Source: Lasioglossum baleicum (Eukaryota; Arthropoda; Insecta; Hymenoptera; Halictidae). From it: a DNA stretch of 64,000 bases. The stretch is from the NCBI RefSeq assembly GCF_051020765.1, contig NC_134934.1, positions 11,980,001-12,044,000 on the forward strand. Direction: 5' to 3'. The position numbers and the translations under genes were made by a program. Below are positions 13,601 to 25,425 of this stretch, piece by piece. Positions within the stretch are counted from its first letter, which is position 1. Each line of letters starts with the position of its first letter. The notes under the pieces are model-generated. The model ran no database searches, was not told the origin of the DNA, and worked only from the letters and a program-made list of their open reading frames with translations.

Positions 13601-14835
13601 GCAGTCTTATTTCAAAAGGACAAAAAGATACGAGCGGATTTAATGGAATTGCGAAGGGAGTTAAAATAACGTGCTGTCGCGCAGAAAAAAATGGCCGCGG
13701 AACCAAGATTTACACCGTCTCTTGCATGATGAATGGATTTCGATGGTGGGGTTCCTATGGCTGTGTTACTTGAGCCTAAATGCTGGAACACTCTAAAGGA
13801 CATCAATGATTTTCATGTTCTGCGAGAAGTGGCAAGCAGCTTGCCTGATAGTTCGCACACAACACTGTTTAACCAAAGTAATTTTACTCGTCTTCTAATG
13901 ACGATTCCGTGTAAACTAATCACAGAGGACGATTATCAAAGAATTGTTAGTGCTGCCATTACAATTTTGTTTTATTTTCAGTCAAAATATCTCTAACTTG
14001 ATTTGTGCCACAAATTACATCCCACCGCGTACATTTCGCGGAATAAAGTGATTGTTGAAAGCGCAAGAAATTACACCGGATAGGATTCAAAAGCGTCGCA
14101 GGAATGCGACGATTGCCCTAAACGCGGACTAAAAATTAGCATCCGTTCGAGTGATTCTCCCTCGGTTTTTCCTCAGTCTACCCGTTCATCCACCCAGGCC
14201 GCGTGTTCCCTGGGGGTGGCGGTGCAACGTGGTTGGAGGATGGAACTTCGTCTGAGGGCGTCGTCGCGGGGCAAAAAACGGAGTCAAAAGGTCGGAAAGA
14301 ATTTAATATTAAAAAACTGTCATTCTGTGTCGATATGAAAATTCCAAGGATATCAGCCTTTTTTCCGACGTCTCTCTGTTTCCGTCGACGTCGGGGCTTC
14401 TTCTTATATCGCCTCTCCCTCCGCGTCCAATGTATCTTCTTACCGCGCGCAGCGGGTTCTATCCCGCAGGCCGCCCGCTTTCCCGGTCTATTGGGTGTCC
14501 CGATTGTTTAGCGTTCCCGCCGGGGCGAAACTTTATTGGGACGAGGCTGTTTTCAAGGCACGGCCCCGCATTTAAGCACATTTACTCGACGGTAAATTTA
14601 TAATTTCCAAGTACGTGGCGGAGGCCACCGTAATCGCGACAAGGAGGAGCGACCCGCGTCGGCATTCGCCCGCCATCGGCCCCGTTAATCGATGGAGCCA
14701 TTACTCCGCTGGCAACTTAACGCTTAAACTGCGTGACTTCACAAATCCGATCGTCCTCCTATACTGCGATATCTGCGTTAGTCGCAGGTCGAGGAAATTT
14801 TTGAAAAATTTTGAGTCTGAACGAATCTTCACATA

Positions 14836-15291
14836 CAGTGGGTGTACAAAGTATTCCTGCCTGTAATGAAAATTTAGAAGGCTACTTTGGCAGGTCTAAA
14901 CAGTGTACAAAGTGTCATCGAAATTGATCAAGGTTGTGTTAAAATATAATTGATTGAAGATAGCAAAAATTGTAAGAATCTGCGATTTAAACGAATCGCA
15001 AACTCTAAATTCAAAGATTCTTACATCTTACATCTTACAATGCCCATAGCTTTTTGATGCGTCAACCGATTTCAATGAAACTTAGATTTACAAAATACAT
15101 GTTTTAAATTTTCCGTACAGGCACAGATAAAAAATTTAAAAATCCTGACCTTAAATTAAAAAAACAAATTGTTTACACGTGTGCTAGTAAACTAATCCTT
15201 CTAACGTCTCAAAAGAACTCAAGCTGTTGGGTTCAATTTTGAAATAGTTATTCGTTTTCAAAAGGTGTACGAATAGTTTGTACACCCTCTG
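14836..15291. mobile_element. Tc1/mariner-like MITE, 456 bp, TA target site
   Basis: The left terminus CAGTGGGTGTACAAAGTATT and the inverse of the right terminus, CAGAGGGTGTACAAACTATT, differ at two of 20 positions. TA flanks both ends (14834-14835 and 15292-15293), as expected for Tc1/mariner insertions. The AT-rich interior has no transposase-like frame, so it is a deletion derivative or MITE. Confidence 0.75.
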
Positions 15292-16110
15292 TATATTTTA
15301 TTAAATATTGTAAGAGTCAGTGGAATCGTCTGCCGATATAATGTTTAGTAAAATACACTTCCGAAAATGGTTTCAAAAATCACAAGTTGTACCGGAAGCA
15401 TATATTAAAGGAAAATTCTTTGGGGAATAAACAAATTAGCGAGCAAACAACTACGTCGGACGTGGATGATATCATTGCTGGTGATATCGATTTCAGGGCT
15501 CTAGGTGGACCCCGCGGGCTTCTGTAACGGGAAAAGGCGGCCGTGCTCTTTCCGCGTCACCCTTTTTTCCAGCGAATTAAGGAATTTTAAAGTCCGAGGG
15601 GAAAGTGCCCACTGGGCCGAGCTAACGCGAGGATTTATTGGCAATTTTTTTAAAAAGCCTCTGGATTTATTTCCAGTACGGCTCGCACGGACGTCGAATC
15701 AACAAGGGATTTCAAATTATTTTGTTTGCCTGTGTGCACGCGTGTGGGAAACTGCCGGCGAACGTCTCGCGAAAGCATAATTGAATTGAAAGTCGCTGCG
15801 AAAGTTTTATGGCTCGGTGAAGAATCCGGTGACAGTGATCTCGAGATATTATGTTACCACGTAATTCCGTCTCTTGAATTTTAATCCCTGTTCGAACATG
15901 GCAGCTCCGTATTTTATTGTGATCAATGGGTTCTTATACTATAAATTCTATTTTGTTTTTTAACTTTCTTTTTTTGGAAAATCCAAGTGACATCGTAAAC
16001 TGCTGAACAAATCTCGTTCTTCATCACATGAATAATATGCGAATATGAAAATGTTGAATAAGAGAGGTTACACTATTGTGCAACACTAAAACTATGTATT
16101 TATTAATGTC

Positions 16111-16236
16111 TAGACTGCGGATCTTTATGCAAAATAAAAATTGTCTGCATCGATTGCAAGAAATAGAAAGTAAATTGAACGACTTTGAATTTCATTTACT
16201 AAATTTTGCTATAAATGCATAAAGATCCGCAGTCTA
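16111..16236. mobile_element. hAT-like MITE, 126 bp, same family as 1481-1656
   Basis: The left end TAGACTGCGGATCTTTATGC and the right end GCATAAAGATCCGCAGTCTA are exact inverse complements over 20 bases. The flanks TTAATGTC (16103-16110) and TTAATGAC (16237-16244) are an 8-bp duplication with one mismatch. The interior shares AAAATAAAAATT and GAAATAGAAA with the copy at 1.5 kb. It is non-autonomous and has no coding capacity. Confidence 0.8.
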
Positions 16237-16324
16237 TTAATGACATCTCTAATTTTCTAGTTGATATTTTAACTTGTTCCTCATCCTGGTGTTTACAAAA
16301 TCAGATACGGACTTTAAAATTTCC

Positions 16325-16341
16325 GTAAAGATCCGCAGTCT
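16325..16341. mobile_element. Solo terminus of the hAT-like MITE family
   Basis: TAAAGATCCGCAGTCTA repeats the right terminus of the 16111-16236 element about 105 bp downstream of it. No matching left end is visible, so this is a solo or truncated end. Confidence 0.55.
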
Positions 16342-18003
16342 ATTTGTATTGCGTTGCCATTGCAGTCGGTTGTCCGAAAAATGCGGAAAGTCCGAGCAGC
16401 AAAGTTCGCGAGCATCAGTATCCATTTGTAGGAACGTGTCTCTCGCAGAGACCGTATCAAATGAATACGGTTGTGTTTCGCTCGGGGGACAGGGGTTGTT
16501 CCGTATGATTAAAAATCTGTCGCGAACTTCCGGCCGTGGCAAGTTGAATGAAAAACGGTGGGGCCGCGTGTTGTTCGCCGGAAAACAGGGTGTTAGCAGT
16601 TACGACACTTTAGAACTCGCCGGGCGCGATACGCGCGCGAGTGTGACTCGCCCGCGGAAGTACAAGGCGACGATCCCGGGACGAAGTTTCGGGCTGGTGA
16701 GCAAGGACGCTGGGAACTTAACCTAAGTAGTTGGAGATCGTTCCTTATTGTTAGCCTTTCGTTGGACACCGACAACTGCGACAGTAAACGCGTTAAACCG
16801 GAGATATTTCGCGTCGGGGAAGACCAACAACGATCCTCGCTCTTGTACCACTCGAGGTTTACAAACGCGGAGGACTATCTCGAACGTCTCATCGATTACG
16901 CCGATACGGGATACCATGTTCCACTCTCACCCGATAAAATATTGCAAGGAAGCAATTTTTTAAGTAATTCACAAATTTATATACTTGGATGCACTATTAT
17001 TATTTGACTTAAGTCGGCTACTTTAGAACCAATTAGAACGTAACTCCGAAATATGACTGCACCTCTTTTAATAGTTGGAAGGTGGACGTTTGTAACAATT
17101 ACGAGATTGGCGATAGGTAATGCCATTTGAACCTTCATTGGTTAATTTTGAATGAAGATACATTTTTAAAGGAACTTGTTCGAGACTCTTCGATCTTCTT
17201 ACAATTACTGCGTCTAATTTTATTCGACAGGAACTACGGAGTTGGATGATGCTTTTGTGGCAGAAGTCTACGGGTTTATGAATTTTTAACTGGATAATTT
17301 TTACTGGCCATTTCGGTAAAGGGTATGGATTCTTAAAATATTCTACTCTTTTCGGTGTGTGCAATAATAAATGAAAATTTCCACGAAATCATAATAATTA
17401 TAAGGTAATTTACTTTAAAATGTAGATGCTTAGTGTGAGATGAATTAATCCTTAGCACCCTGGGTATTCTTGCCATCAGCGACCTCAACTGGTAAAATGA
17501 AGCTCGTAACACTGTACCTACCAGAAACGTATTCTTAGGATCTTCAATAATTGTGCTGGACCAAGGAGAAGCTTAGAAATCTTCTTTTACATTACAATCT
17601 TTCCACCGAACGTCATCGAGCCCGACCAGACTCCTGGCAGCTTGACCAGTCTAATTCTGGCACCCCTTTAAGACGCGGCGGGTAAACAAATTTCCGGGCA
17701 GCTAAATTTCACTCATAAATTTTCATGAAGCGAAGAACGAGCCGGGAAGACGCGAAGGAAAGCGAAAGCGAAAGTGCGAGTACGCGTCCGGCAAGAGTCG
17801 CATATAACCATCGAGAATCGGTAGACTTCGAGGGTGTTTTCGGGGGTGGTCGGGGGTTGGTGAGCGGGTATTTTTAAACCGGGGATCGTTAGCCAGCCGT
17901 GTTGCGAATCAGAATATGGGCAGAAGCTCCGTGGAGGATGCCGTGAGGGTGAGTGAGTGGTGGGTGGGCATGCGAGGGCGGAGGGTGAGGGCGGGGGACG
18001 GAT

Positions 18004-18022
18004 GGGTAGGTGGGTGGGTGGG
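18004..18022 (+). other. Canonical G-quadruplex motif
   Basis: Four GGG runs (18004-18006, 18012-18014, 18016-18018, 18020-18022) with loops of 5, 1 and 1 bases meet the usual G3+N1-7 definition. They lie in a G-rich stretch (17.92-18.03 kb), about 55 bases before a TATATAG sequence. Short loops predict a stable fold. Confidence 0.6.
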
Positions 18023-19126
18023 TAGCCCTCTAATCGATCGTGGCTGTCCACCCTTATCAGGGGGTTGGGAGAGCCAGTATATAGCCGAGGTCGGTCGGTC
18101 GGGGGTTGCTGCTGCTGCCGAGCTCTGTGCTTCTGCTTTGCATGGCCGGCAAAGCTCCCCGGTCGACCCTCCCCTGCCACCTCGATCTGTCCCTCCCCCT
18201 GCTCCCTGAACAACCCCTCTTCCACCGGGACGTTTCTCTGTCTCTGTTCTCTATCCTGTTCGTTTTTCCTTCTGCATCTCTCCCCTGTCCCCGTCCTTGG
18301 CGCGGCGGCTCCCCCGCACCACCGTCGACCAAAAAACCAACCCTTAAAATAGGGGCCACAGACCACGGCCATTGTTGCCAGATGCCCCGCGCATTTGCAT
18401 TTTCCCGCAGATTCCTTGAAAAATGAAGCTGCCCTCCGTGGCAGGCTTCCGCCTCTCTGTTCCGTGGTATTAGGACAACGCTCCTAAACTTTTCCTTTCG
18501 ACCACCTCCCCCTATCCATTACTTCTCTCTCCTTTTTACGCGCGCGCTTCCCTACCAACCCTACGACGCGTCTCAATTTCTTGATCAATATTGAGTTATG
18601 TCGTTGCGTGTCGCCTGAATGGATGATGCTTAGAACGATCCCGTGTTGTGTTCGAGACATCTGCTGTTCGGACGATACCGGTGGATTTTTCATGATTTTG
18701 ATTTTTTCGAGGAAATTCGAGAATCGAGGAGGGTACACAGAGATGTCTCGGGATTCTTATTGATAAATTAGCCGATCTTATTAACCGGGTAAACACTCGA
18801 CCGGGGACTCCATCTGTATTTGAACGACCCTTGTTTGAACGAGGCGCGCGAAATCCGTATTTACGCAAAGTCGACGCCACCCTATTGGGCCGGGACTTAC
18901 ATGCGAGGTGTGCTGCCAAGGGCTAAGCACTTAGATACACCGGCAATACGAAGTCGATCTGTGTTTCGTTACTATTATTCCCAACGTTAAACTTCGGAAA
19001 GACTGGTCACGGAGGTTGTAAAACCGACGGAGTTGATCCTTGCCCCAACACCGATCACGTAACTGTTTAATTTTATATGTTTTGTAATAAAAACGAATAT
19101 ATTACACGTACAAGTGAATGTACATA

Positions 19127-20048
19127 CAGGGTGTTTATTATAACTCGTACACCTAAATTATTTCCGCTACTGTTAAAAGTAAGAAAAAATAACTAAATAG
19201 GATGTACATGGTTTTAAATCGTGCATCAGATGGTAATTACAAAAATCCTTTGATTTTTTTGCATATTAACATGTATTTTTCATAATGCAATGTGGTAGTC
19301 GGCGTCAAGATGAGTTTAACGAACTACACACCATGACCTTGAAGTGACCAGGAAGGCGAAAAAATCAGTTTCAGTTTGAGGAATACAAAAGTAATGAAAC
19401 AAAAAGGGTAATATCACCTTATTTTATTAGATGCTCAAAATGCTGGACGTCCGCAGCAAGACACGTCTGTGCACGAGAAGCGAATGATAGAATGATATAA
19501 TGCTATAATGATACATTTTATCACTAAACTAATAAACGTTAAGTAGTGAACTTTAACAAACTTTCGTGAGTTTAGTAAAACGTTACTAAATTTTCTAGCA
19601 GTCTGAAGAAGCCAATGCTTGCGGACTGATCAAACCATACTGCCATTACACTGCTTGAATTGTATTGAACTGGAAACCTTGTAGCTAGTAAACAAAGAGC
19701 TTGTGAGTTTAGAGACATAGTACATGTTAAATAGCTATGAATTCTAGAGGCACCGCGGAAATACCATAAGAAATGCCATTCAGTCATTCACTTCTCGTTT
19801 GTAGTCACGGTGTGTAGGTCGTTGAACTCATCTTGACGCCGACTACCACAGTGCATTATGAAAAATACATGTTAATGTGCAAAAAAATACGGTGACCTTG
19901 AAAAAACTGTTAAAATGACCTTCCAAGGATTTTTTTATTACCATATGATGCACGCCTTAAAACCACGTACATCCTATTAAGTTATTTTTTTCTTACTTTT
20001 AATAGTAGCGGAAATAATTTAGGTATTCGAGTTAAAATAAACACTCTG
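19127..20048. mobile_element. Long-TIR non-autonomous DNA transposon, 922 bp, TA target site
   Basis: Two long inverted arms, about 19127-19337 and 19804-20048, are highly similar. Both contain CTAAATTATTTCCGCTACT, ATTAACATGTATTTTTCATA and GTAGTCGGCGTCAAGATGAG in inverse order. The termini are CAGGGTGTTTATT and CAGAGTGTTTATT, and TA flanks each end (19125-19126 and 20049-20050). The right arm carries about 35 extra bases. The roughly 470-bp interior shows no transposase, so the element would need a helper. It could also fold as a large hairpin if transcribed. Confidence 0.85.
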
Positions 20049-23000
20049 TACAAGGAAATGAGAAACTAAAATATTTGAATCGTGTTTTATGTTACTTCGA
20101 AATACAGGTACGTTTCTCGTATATACAGCGTGGTTAAAAAAATCGAGAATTTTGTCAGTGGACATGGTTCGCTGGCACTCCCTCGCCGCAAACAAATTTT
20201 ATTAATCCACGGTATAGCGAGATAGGCGAAAGGAGGCTTCGTTGGTGGAAGGGATCGTTGAATGGCGGCTCGATACGTTTCACGGGATCCCGCGGAGCAA
20301 TCGTAATGGGAATCGCTTTACAGAGTCGAAGCAGGTTTTTCCGGAACTGTAACCGGTGATAGATTTTCGCGTCGAGAAAATTTAATGGAAAAATCCGAGG
20401 TGTCAGGCACAGACACGCCGACGATACGTCAGACCATTCACGGCTCAGCCGTCTCTCCGCCTCGGCCGGAAACGGAAGAGGGAAAGAGAAAGGGTTTGGG
20501 AAATACGCGTTCGGGGTAACGTTCGTCTGAGAAGCGTGGGTGGGCTGGGTTGTGCGCGAGGGCGGAGGTGAAGGGTGAACAATCCGTGTGTGGCACACGT
20601 ATGCCACGTCAGGCAACTTTCCACGGTTTTCGCAGAGGCTCTCTCTTTCGCGAGAGCCTCCTGTCCCCGTTCATTTCCAAACCGAACAACCGAGCCGAAC
20701 AACGTCTATTCAACGTCGCGCGCGCGCAAAAAAAAAAAGAAAAAATACAGCTTCCCGTGTCCCGTCATGCACCGTTTCCCGATCCATGACGGATCCAGCC
20801 AATGGGCGAATCGCTTCCGGAAGAAATAACACCGCCACGCCGGCTGCTACACGCGTATTTATCGGTTACATCGTCGACCCCACTTCCGGTAATTGGGTCA
20901 ATAGCGAGTGTTGCTGTATCGCCTGTATACAGGTCACTAATTATATTCCTAAGCTGTCTCGCAATTAGAGTGATATTCGACGGTCCCGCGGCCACTATCC
21001 GAAACCTACGAACATTTATCGACTAGCTTGTTGCACGCGCAAAATTATATTTTCGTCCGAATGCGAATGATCCTAGAGAGATGAAACGAATTTTTGTAAC
21101 TGAACTTTTACTTTTTTTGTTTCATTCATGTGATATTGTCATAGCAAATGTACGGTGAAATTTACATCGTCGACAATGTGGGCACGACGCAACATGATTC
21201 GTCGTCAATATTAAAATCCTTTGATCGAAGTCCTTGAAGCCATCTCATCTCGGTCCGAGAAAGCGACAAACATTTTCAGCTACCTCTGTCACAGATCTCG
21301 CCATCCGGCGATCATACAAAATGCAACGCTTAAGATGCACTTCATCACAGGATGTGTTTACTGATCAATTTCCTAACATCAAATTTTTCTACTGAAATTA
21401 CTGGATATATACCTGGGATTCATGCTTCGTGAAAATCCTTTACTAAATCTGCAAATGCATGCGAAACTGCTAGACGAGGAATATTTGTTTAACGTACACA
21501 ACCTGCATGACTGACAAGAACTGTTTCTCTTGTTGACAAAAGATTGTTGAATGACTAGGTATAATTAACGTGTGAGAACGTAAAATTGACGAAGAGAATG
21601 AGAGAGTGGCAAGTGTAAAGTGTGTCAAATCAGTAGGATGCAAGAGGGTTGGAAGAAACACAATCGCTACGCAAAACAGCTTAGATTTTTCGAGACTTTT
21701 TTCCACGTAGAGCTGCAGCGGGCGTTTTGAGAAAATTCCGTCCACGTGCGGCGATGTTTTCATGCACCGATGCAATATTCAGTGCTCGAAGGAGTCGTTT
21801 TCTTGCTGGAATGATCAAATTATCGAGCGTGGAGAAGGCTTGTTAGGCGGGAGACGGTGTGACAGGGGTTGGTAAAACGGTGGTGTCGACATCTGTGGAT
21901 GGGACAGGGTCAGATCATCGATGCGAACGATTCACGAAGGTAGTCGGTAATGCAGTCGAGCCTAGTTCCTAGATCTAGTTTCTAGTTCCCCTCTTCTTGT
22001 CGCAGGGTTGTCCAACAACGCTGCTACCCCTCCTCGTGGCAGGGGTTATTCGGTATAGGCATGCGACTGGGGGCACAGCGGAAGGACCCCCGACTGGCTT
22101 GGGCTACCAGGGGAGGGCAGAAATGGCACGGGGGCCATTGACAAGTCATAGAGATTGGATAAAACTTTGAAATGAATTTGATCGAAAATGGTGCTTGCTA
22201 CGCGGCTCGTTCCACATTCAGGAGAATGTGTGAATTATTCGCGGAACGCGACGCTATCTCGACGAAATTATGGATACGTTCTTAAATCAGCAATCGCGGA
22301 TCGATGGGCTTCGCTCTTTTAGCCTTCTCATTTTCATCCTTATTTGCGGAATGTCGAGGAACGTTGATGCTCCAGTTAGCGGAGGAATATAAGTCGCACT
22401 TGCAATTATATTCTTTGTAAGAAAACCATTTATTTAATTGCTAAAAGTTCGTTGCTAGAAATAATATCACGGTTTTATTTGTGGTTAGAATAGAGCAATT
22501 TTGGAATAGAGCTGACTTCTAAGGATCCAAACCAGACAGCAATCTGCGAAATAAATTGCGGTCACTCAGCGTCGTGAGTCACGGGACACTTTTTATCGAG
22601 AACCTGGGGGCTTGGTGGTCTGGCTGGAGTTGTACACTGGATTAATTTAGTAAATTGAACCGGCTCCTCCATCGGGTCCGATAATTCGGTGACTATCTCC
22701 GGCTCTGGTGGCCGTTCTGCTGTATCCGCGACGCTGCTCGTCTCCTACGCCTCGGTACCTGCGGAGTCTCCGTGCTGGTTGAAGGGAATTCCAGGTTCCT
22801 CGGCTACGTTAGTTCTCTAATCAAATTAGAGGAGTCAGGATATTGCGTGTCGCTATGGCCCTCCCTCTCTGGCAATTGTTTTAAGTTGACATCTCCGCCG
22901 AGCTGCGTCCTTGCCGCTCCTCCGGACATCGAATTTGAACTAAACTATCTGCCGGCCCCGGAATATCGAATTATCGGCGGCCTCGCGGAAGAAGCGTACC

Positions 23001-23170
23001 CGAAACTCTCTTCATCCCCCTCTCTGTCTCTCTTTCTCTAGTCGCAGGAAATCGGATTTGTCGTAAACGAATATTCCCTGCCGCATGTGCGCGTACCGGT
23101 CTGGTAAACGGTGCTGATCAGACCTCGTTACGTGATCGTTTCTTAACCCTCAAACGACCCGACGGGCCAT

Positions 23171-23345
23171 TCTTATAACAAGACTGAGGTTTTTATGGAA
23201 AATAAAAATTTTCTACCCGAATTGCAACAAGCCAGAATGAAATAGAAATTGATTTTGTTATTTTCGTTGTATTTAGTTACCTTGCTAAGAGGAGTCAAGA
23301 TTTCCAGAGAAATTAGAATTAACATGTTTATAGCTGGATTTCTTT
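23171..23345. mobile_element. Degenerate third copy of the hAT-like MITE family
   Basis: The segment starting AGACTGAGGTTTTTATGG continues with AAAATAAAAATTTTCTAC, a CGAATTGCAACAA block and AATAGAAATT, aligning with the 1481 copy at roughly three quarters identity by eye. The right end is eroded, so its limit is approximate. Confidence 0.55.
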
Positions 23346-24107
23346 CCTGTTTCAAGGGTCATTTATCTTGTTTGCTGGAGTGGGATCGTCAGATAAGATC
23401 GGACGCTGAGTCCTGATTATTTGCAACCCCTATAGGAGTCCTCGAGATCTAGTGATACAGGTTCTTGAATTAGAATCGTAATTCAAATAACATCGTTGCT
23501 CATTTTATTAGGAATAGAAAAAATGCCAGATTTCATTAAAAGTTACGTTTAACGCAATGTTCTTATCTTTAATCGACAATCTGCATAGAAAATGTCCATT
23601 ATTTCGCAATGCTAAATGAATTACAAATCGCACGGAGATGCAGTTACAGATTGATAACTAGTAGTTTTGCGAAATGAATGTAGCAATTATACGAGCCCAG
23701 CAGAAGAGTTACCGCAATCTCTTCCGTTCCGTCGATTTCTATCAAACCTAGGATCGGAAGATTTTAATTCCGCTCAGACCACTTTGTCCGCGCGCGCGGT
23801 GAACACCGTCGCGGGTTTAATATCCCATAAGGTGACGGGGCCGGTGCATCGCGGGATTGTTCAAAAGAGCGCGCGGTTCATCAGCGGGAGCGCGTATCAT
23901 TAACGCGCGTCCATCAGGAACGTCACTCTCTCTCTCTTTTTTTCTCTCGCTTTTCTCTCTTGCTGTCTGTCTCTCTCGGTCTCCTATTACAGAAAATGAC
24001 TCCGCACGCTCCGGCACGGACGATAGAGGGTCGGCTCTTAACTTTCACTAACGACCGAAGTTTTTCGGTGTCCGAGCCTCGGCAGTCCCGGGGTATATCA
24101 TAAATTC

Positions 24108-24316
24108 AAAATGGCGGACCCTTTGGGGGCGAAAACAAAAGCCACTCGGGTCGAGCAGGAAGGATTCGAGGGTCGGGGGCGGGTTGTGTCGGTGGGCAAC
24201 CCTTCTGAAGTCCTTTCGTGCGGGCCGGCGACGGGCTTGCCAGGGAAAAGGGGGTGGCGAAGGGGGGGTGGAAAGGGACGAGGATTTTCGAGGGGTCGCG
24301 CCACCGAAAATGGCGG
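24108..24316 (+). promoter_or_regulatory. Duplicate AAAATGGCGGACCC motifs (YY1/Pho-type)
   Basis: The same 14-mer occurs at 24108-24121 and 24307-24320, flanking a CpG-rich block. AANATGGCGGC is the established YY1 consensus, and Drosophila Pho binds the same GCCAT core. Function is inferred from the motif only. Confidence 0.35.
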
Positions 24317-25320
24317 ACCCAATTAAGTGAGTCTAGGCGGCAACGGCGGCTACGGCGGCTACCCGTTATTTCGCGACGCTCAAGCGTCATGGAAACCGTG
24401 AGAGGAGAGCCGAGGAAAGAAGGAGCCCCGGAGAGAGTCCTCCGGAAAGGACGCGTGGCGAGCCACTCTCAAGAACCCCGTTCCACGGTGATACGAACCC
24501 TCGGATTTACGTCTTGTTGACCTTTTTCAAGCTGCTGCGCGAACGATGCGAGAATAAAACGACAGAACATAATTCTTGCCCTCACGAGTAGCTAGTTACA
24601 ACGTTCCGCTTGACGAACTGCAGGATCCTTCTATTGGCATCGACTCGCAATTATTTTTTGCCACCAGACGTCACGAATGTCTTTTATTTGTTACTGCGGC
24701 GTCACGAGTCTTCCAATTTGCAGACACTGGTGGTGGAAAATGGTGTTTGATGTCTTGTTCGTCTGTGAAAGTGTTCGGCGGATCAAGTTGAACGATCCTT
24801 ATTCAGAAAGAAATGAATATTGATGGACTTTCTGGAAAAAAGTAGATTATTATACTCTGAAAACAACATTCAAGTGGTCGACGATGTTTATTCGTTGTAA
24901 GATCAGTATTATTTTTCTTCCCTTAACGGCGGCAATAATTTGAAAATAATTCTTCAAAGTGTTTACTAATTAGATCGTTCGTAAAGTCATTTCGTTGCCT
25001 CAAGGGAAAATGAAAGCCAATTTTTTACCATTTAGAATAAGTTTTATGACATTTTGTTCTATGATGTGTTCGTTATTGCAGGCAACTTAATAATTCTGCT
25101 TTTTTTATTAGAAAAAAAATTGTTACATGATTTTTTACGACCTTAACTCCGATAGTACATTCTCTCCTTAATCAGCACATAACTTTTTCTTTCGTGCACT
25201 GCATTTTTACCCTTGCGGTGATAAAAAAGCAAAAGGTGATGGTAATGCGTATTTTGACTTTTCGTATTTGATGAGATGACAAGAAATTACCTGAATAGTT
25301 GGAAAGAGCTACAACGCAGG

Positions 25321-25425
25321 AAATGAGGTCCGAAACGTCAGTTATCAAGGTATACCAGGATTTTGCGATTTAAAATGAGATTAAGTGTAATAACAAATGC
25401 CATCTCTACACGAAAAACGAAATTT
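25321..25425 (+). repeat. Dispersed repeat, copy 1 (second copy near 61850)
   Basis: The segment shares GTCCGAAACGTCAG, a GATATACCA-like block, GATTTTGCGATTTAAAAT and GCCATCTCTACACGAAAAA with 61847-61965 in the same order and orientation, at roughly 80 to 85 percent identity by eye. No terminal inverted repeats were found, so the element type is unknown. Confidence 0.6.

Larger units (their letters stand above)
6000..14835. other. Non-coding region, 6.0-14.8 kb
   Basis: CpG-rich blocks (about 5.6-6.3, 7.7-8.8, 9.8-11.1 and 11.9-12.8 kb) alternate with AT-rich DNA. YY1/Pho-type motifs lie at 6289, 7693 and 10445 and GA tracts at 6013, 10584 and 10764. The sequence TCACCGCAAGGGTAAAAA at 9163 recurs inverted at 25204. 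Long open frames (for example minus 8267-8860 and minus 10062-10730) have stop-poor, Arg/Ser-rich composition, as expected from CpG-rich DNA. No gene supported. Confidence 0.55.
15294..19124. other. Non-coding region, 15.3-19.1 kb
   Basis: AT-rich DNA with the hAT-like MITE copies is followed by a G-rich then C-rich block at 17.7-18.4 kb. That block holds the G-quadruplex motif and a TATATAG sequence followed by CpG-rich DNA, the most promoter-like place in this stretch. The frame at 18106-18426 on the plus strand begins MAGKAPRS but has low-complexity composition and no recognisable domain. Confidence 0.5.

Noticed and set aside
13733..13996. 87-codon plus-strand frame, checked as a possible transposase remnant
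   Set aside because: No DDE or DNA-binding motif, no terminal repeats around it and no homology that I can recognise.
17713..18372. 219-codon minus-strand frame
   Set aside because: It is Pro/Arg/His-rich from the C-rich complement of the G-rich block, with no domain and no splice support.
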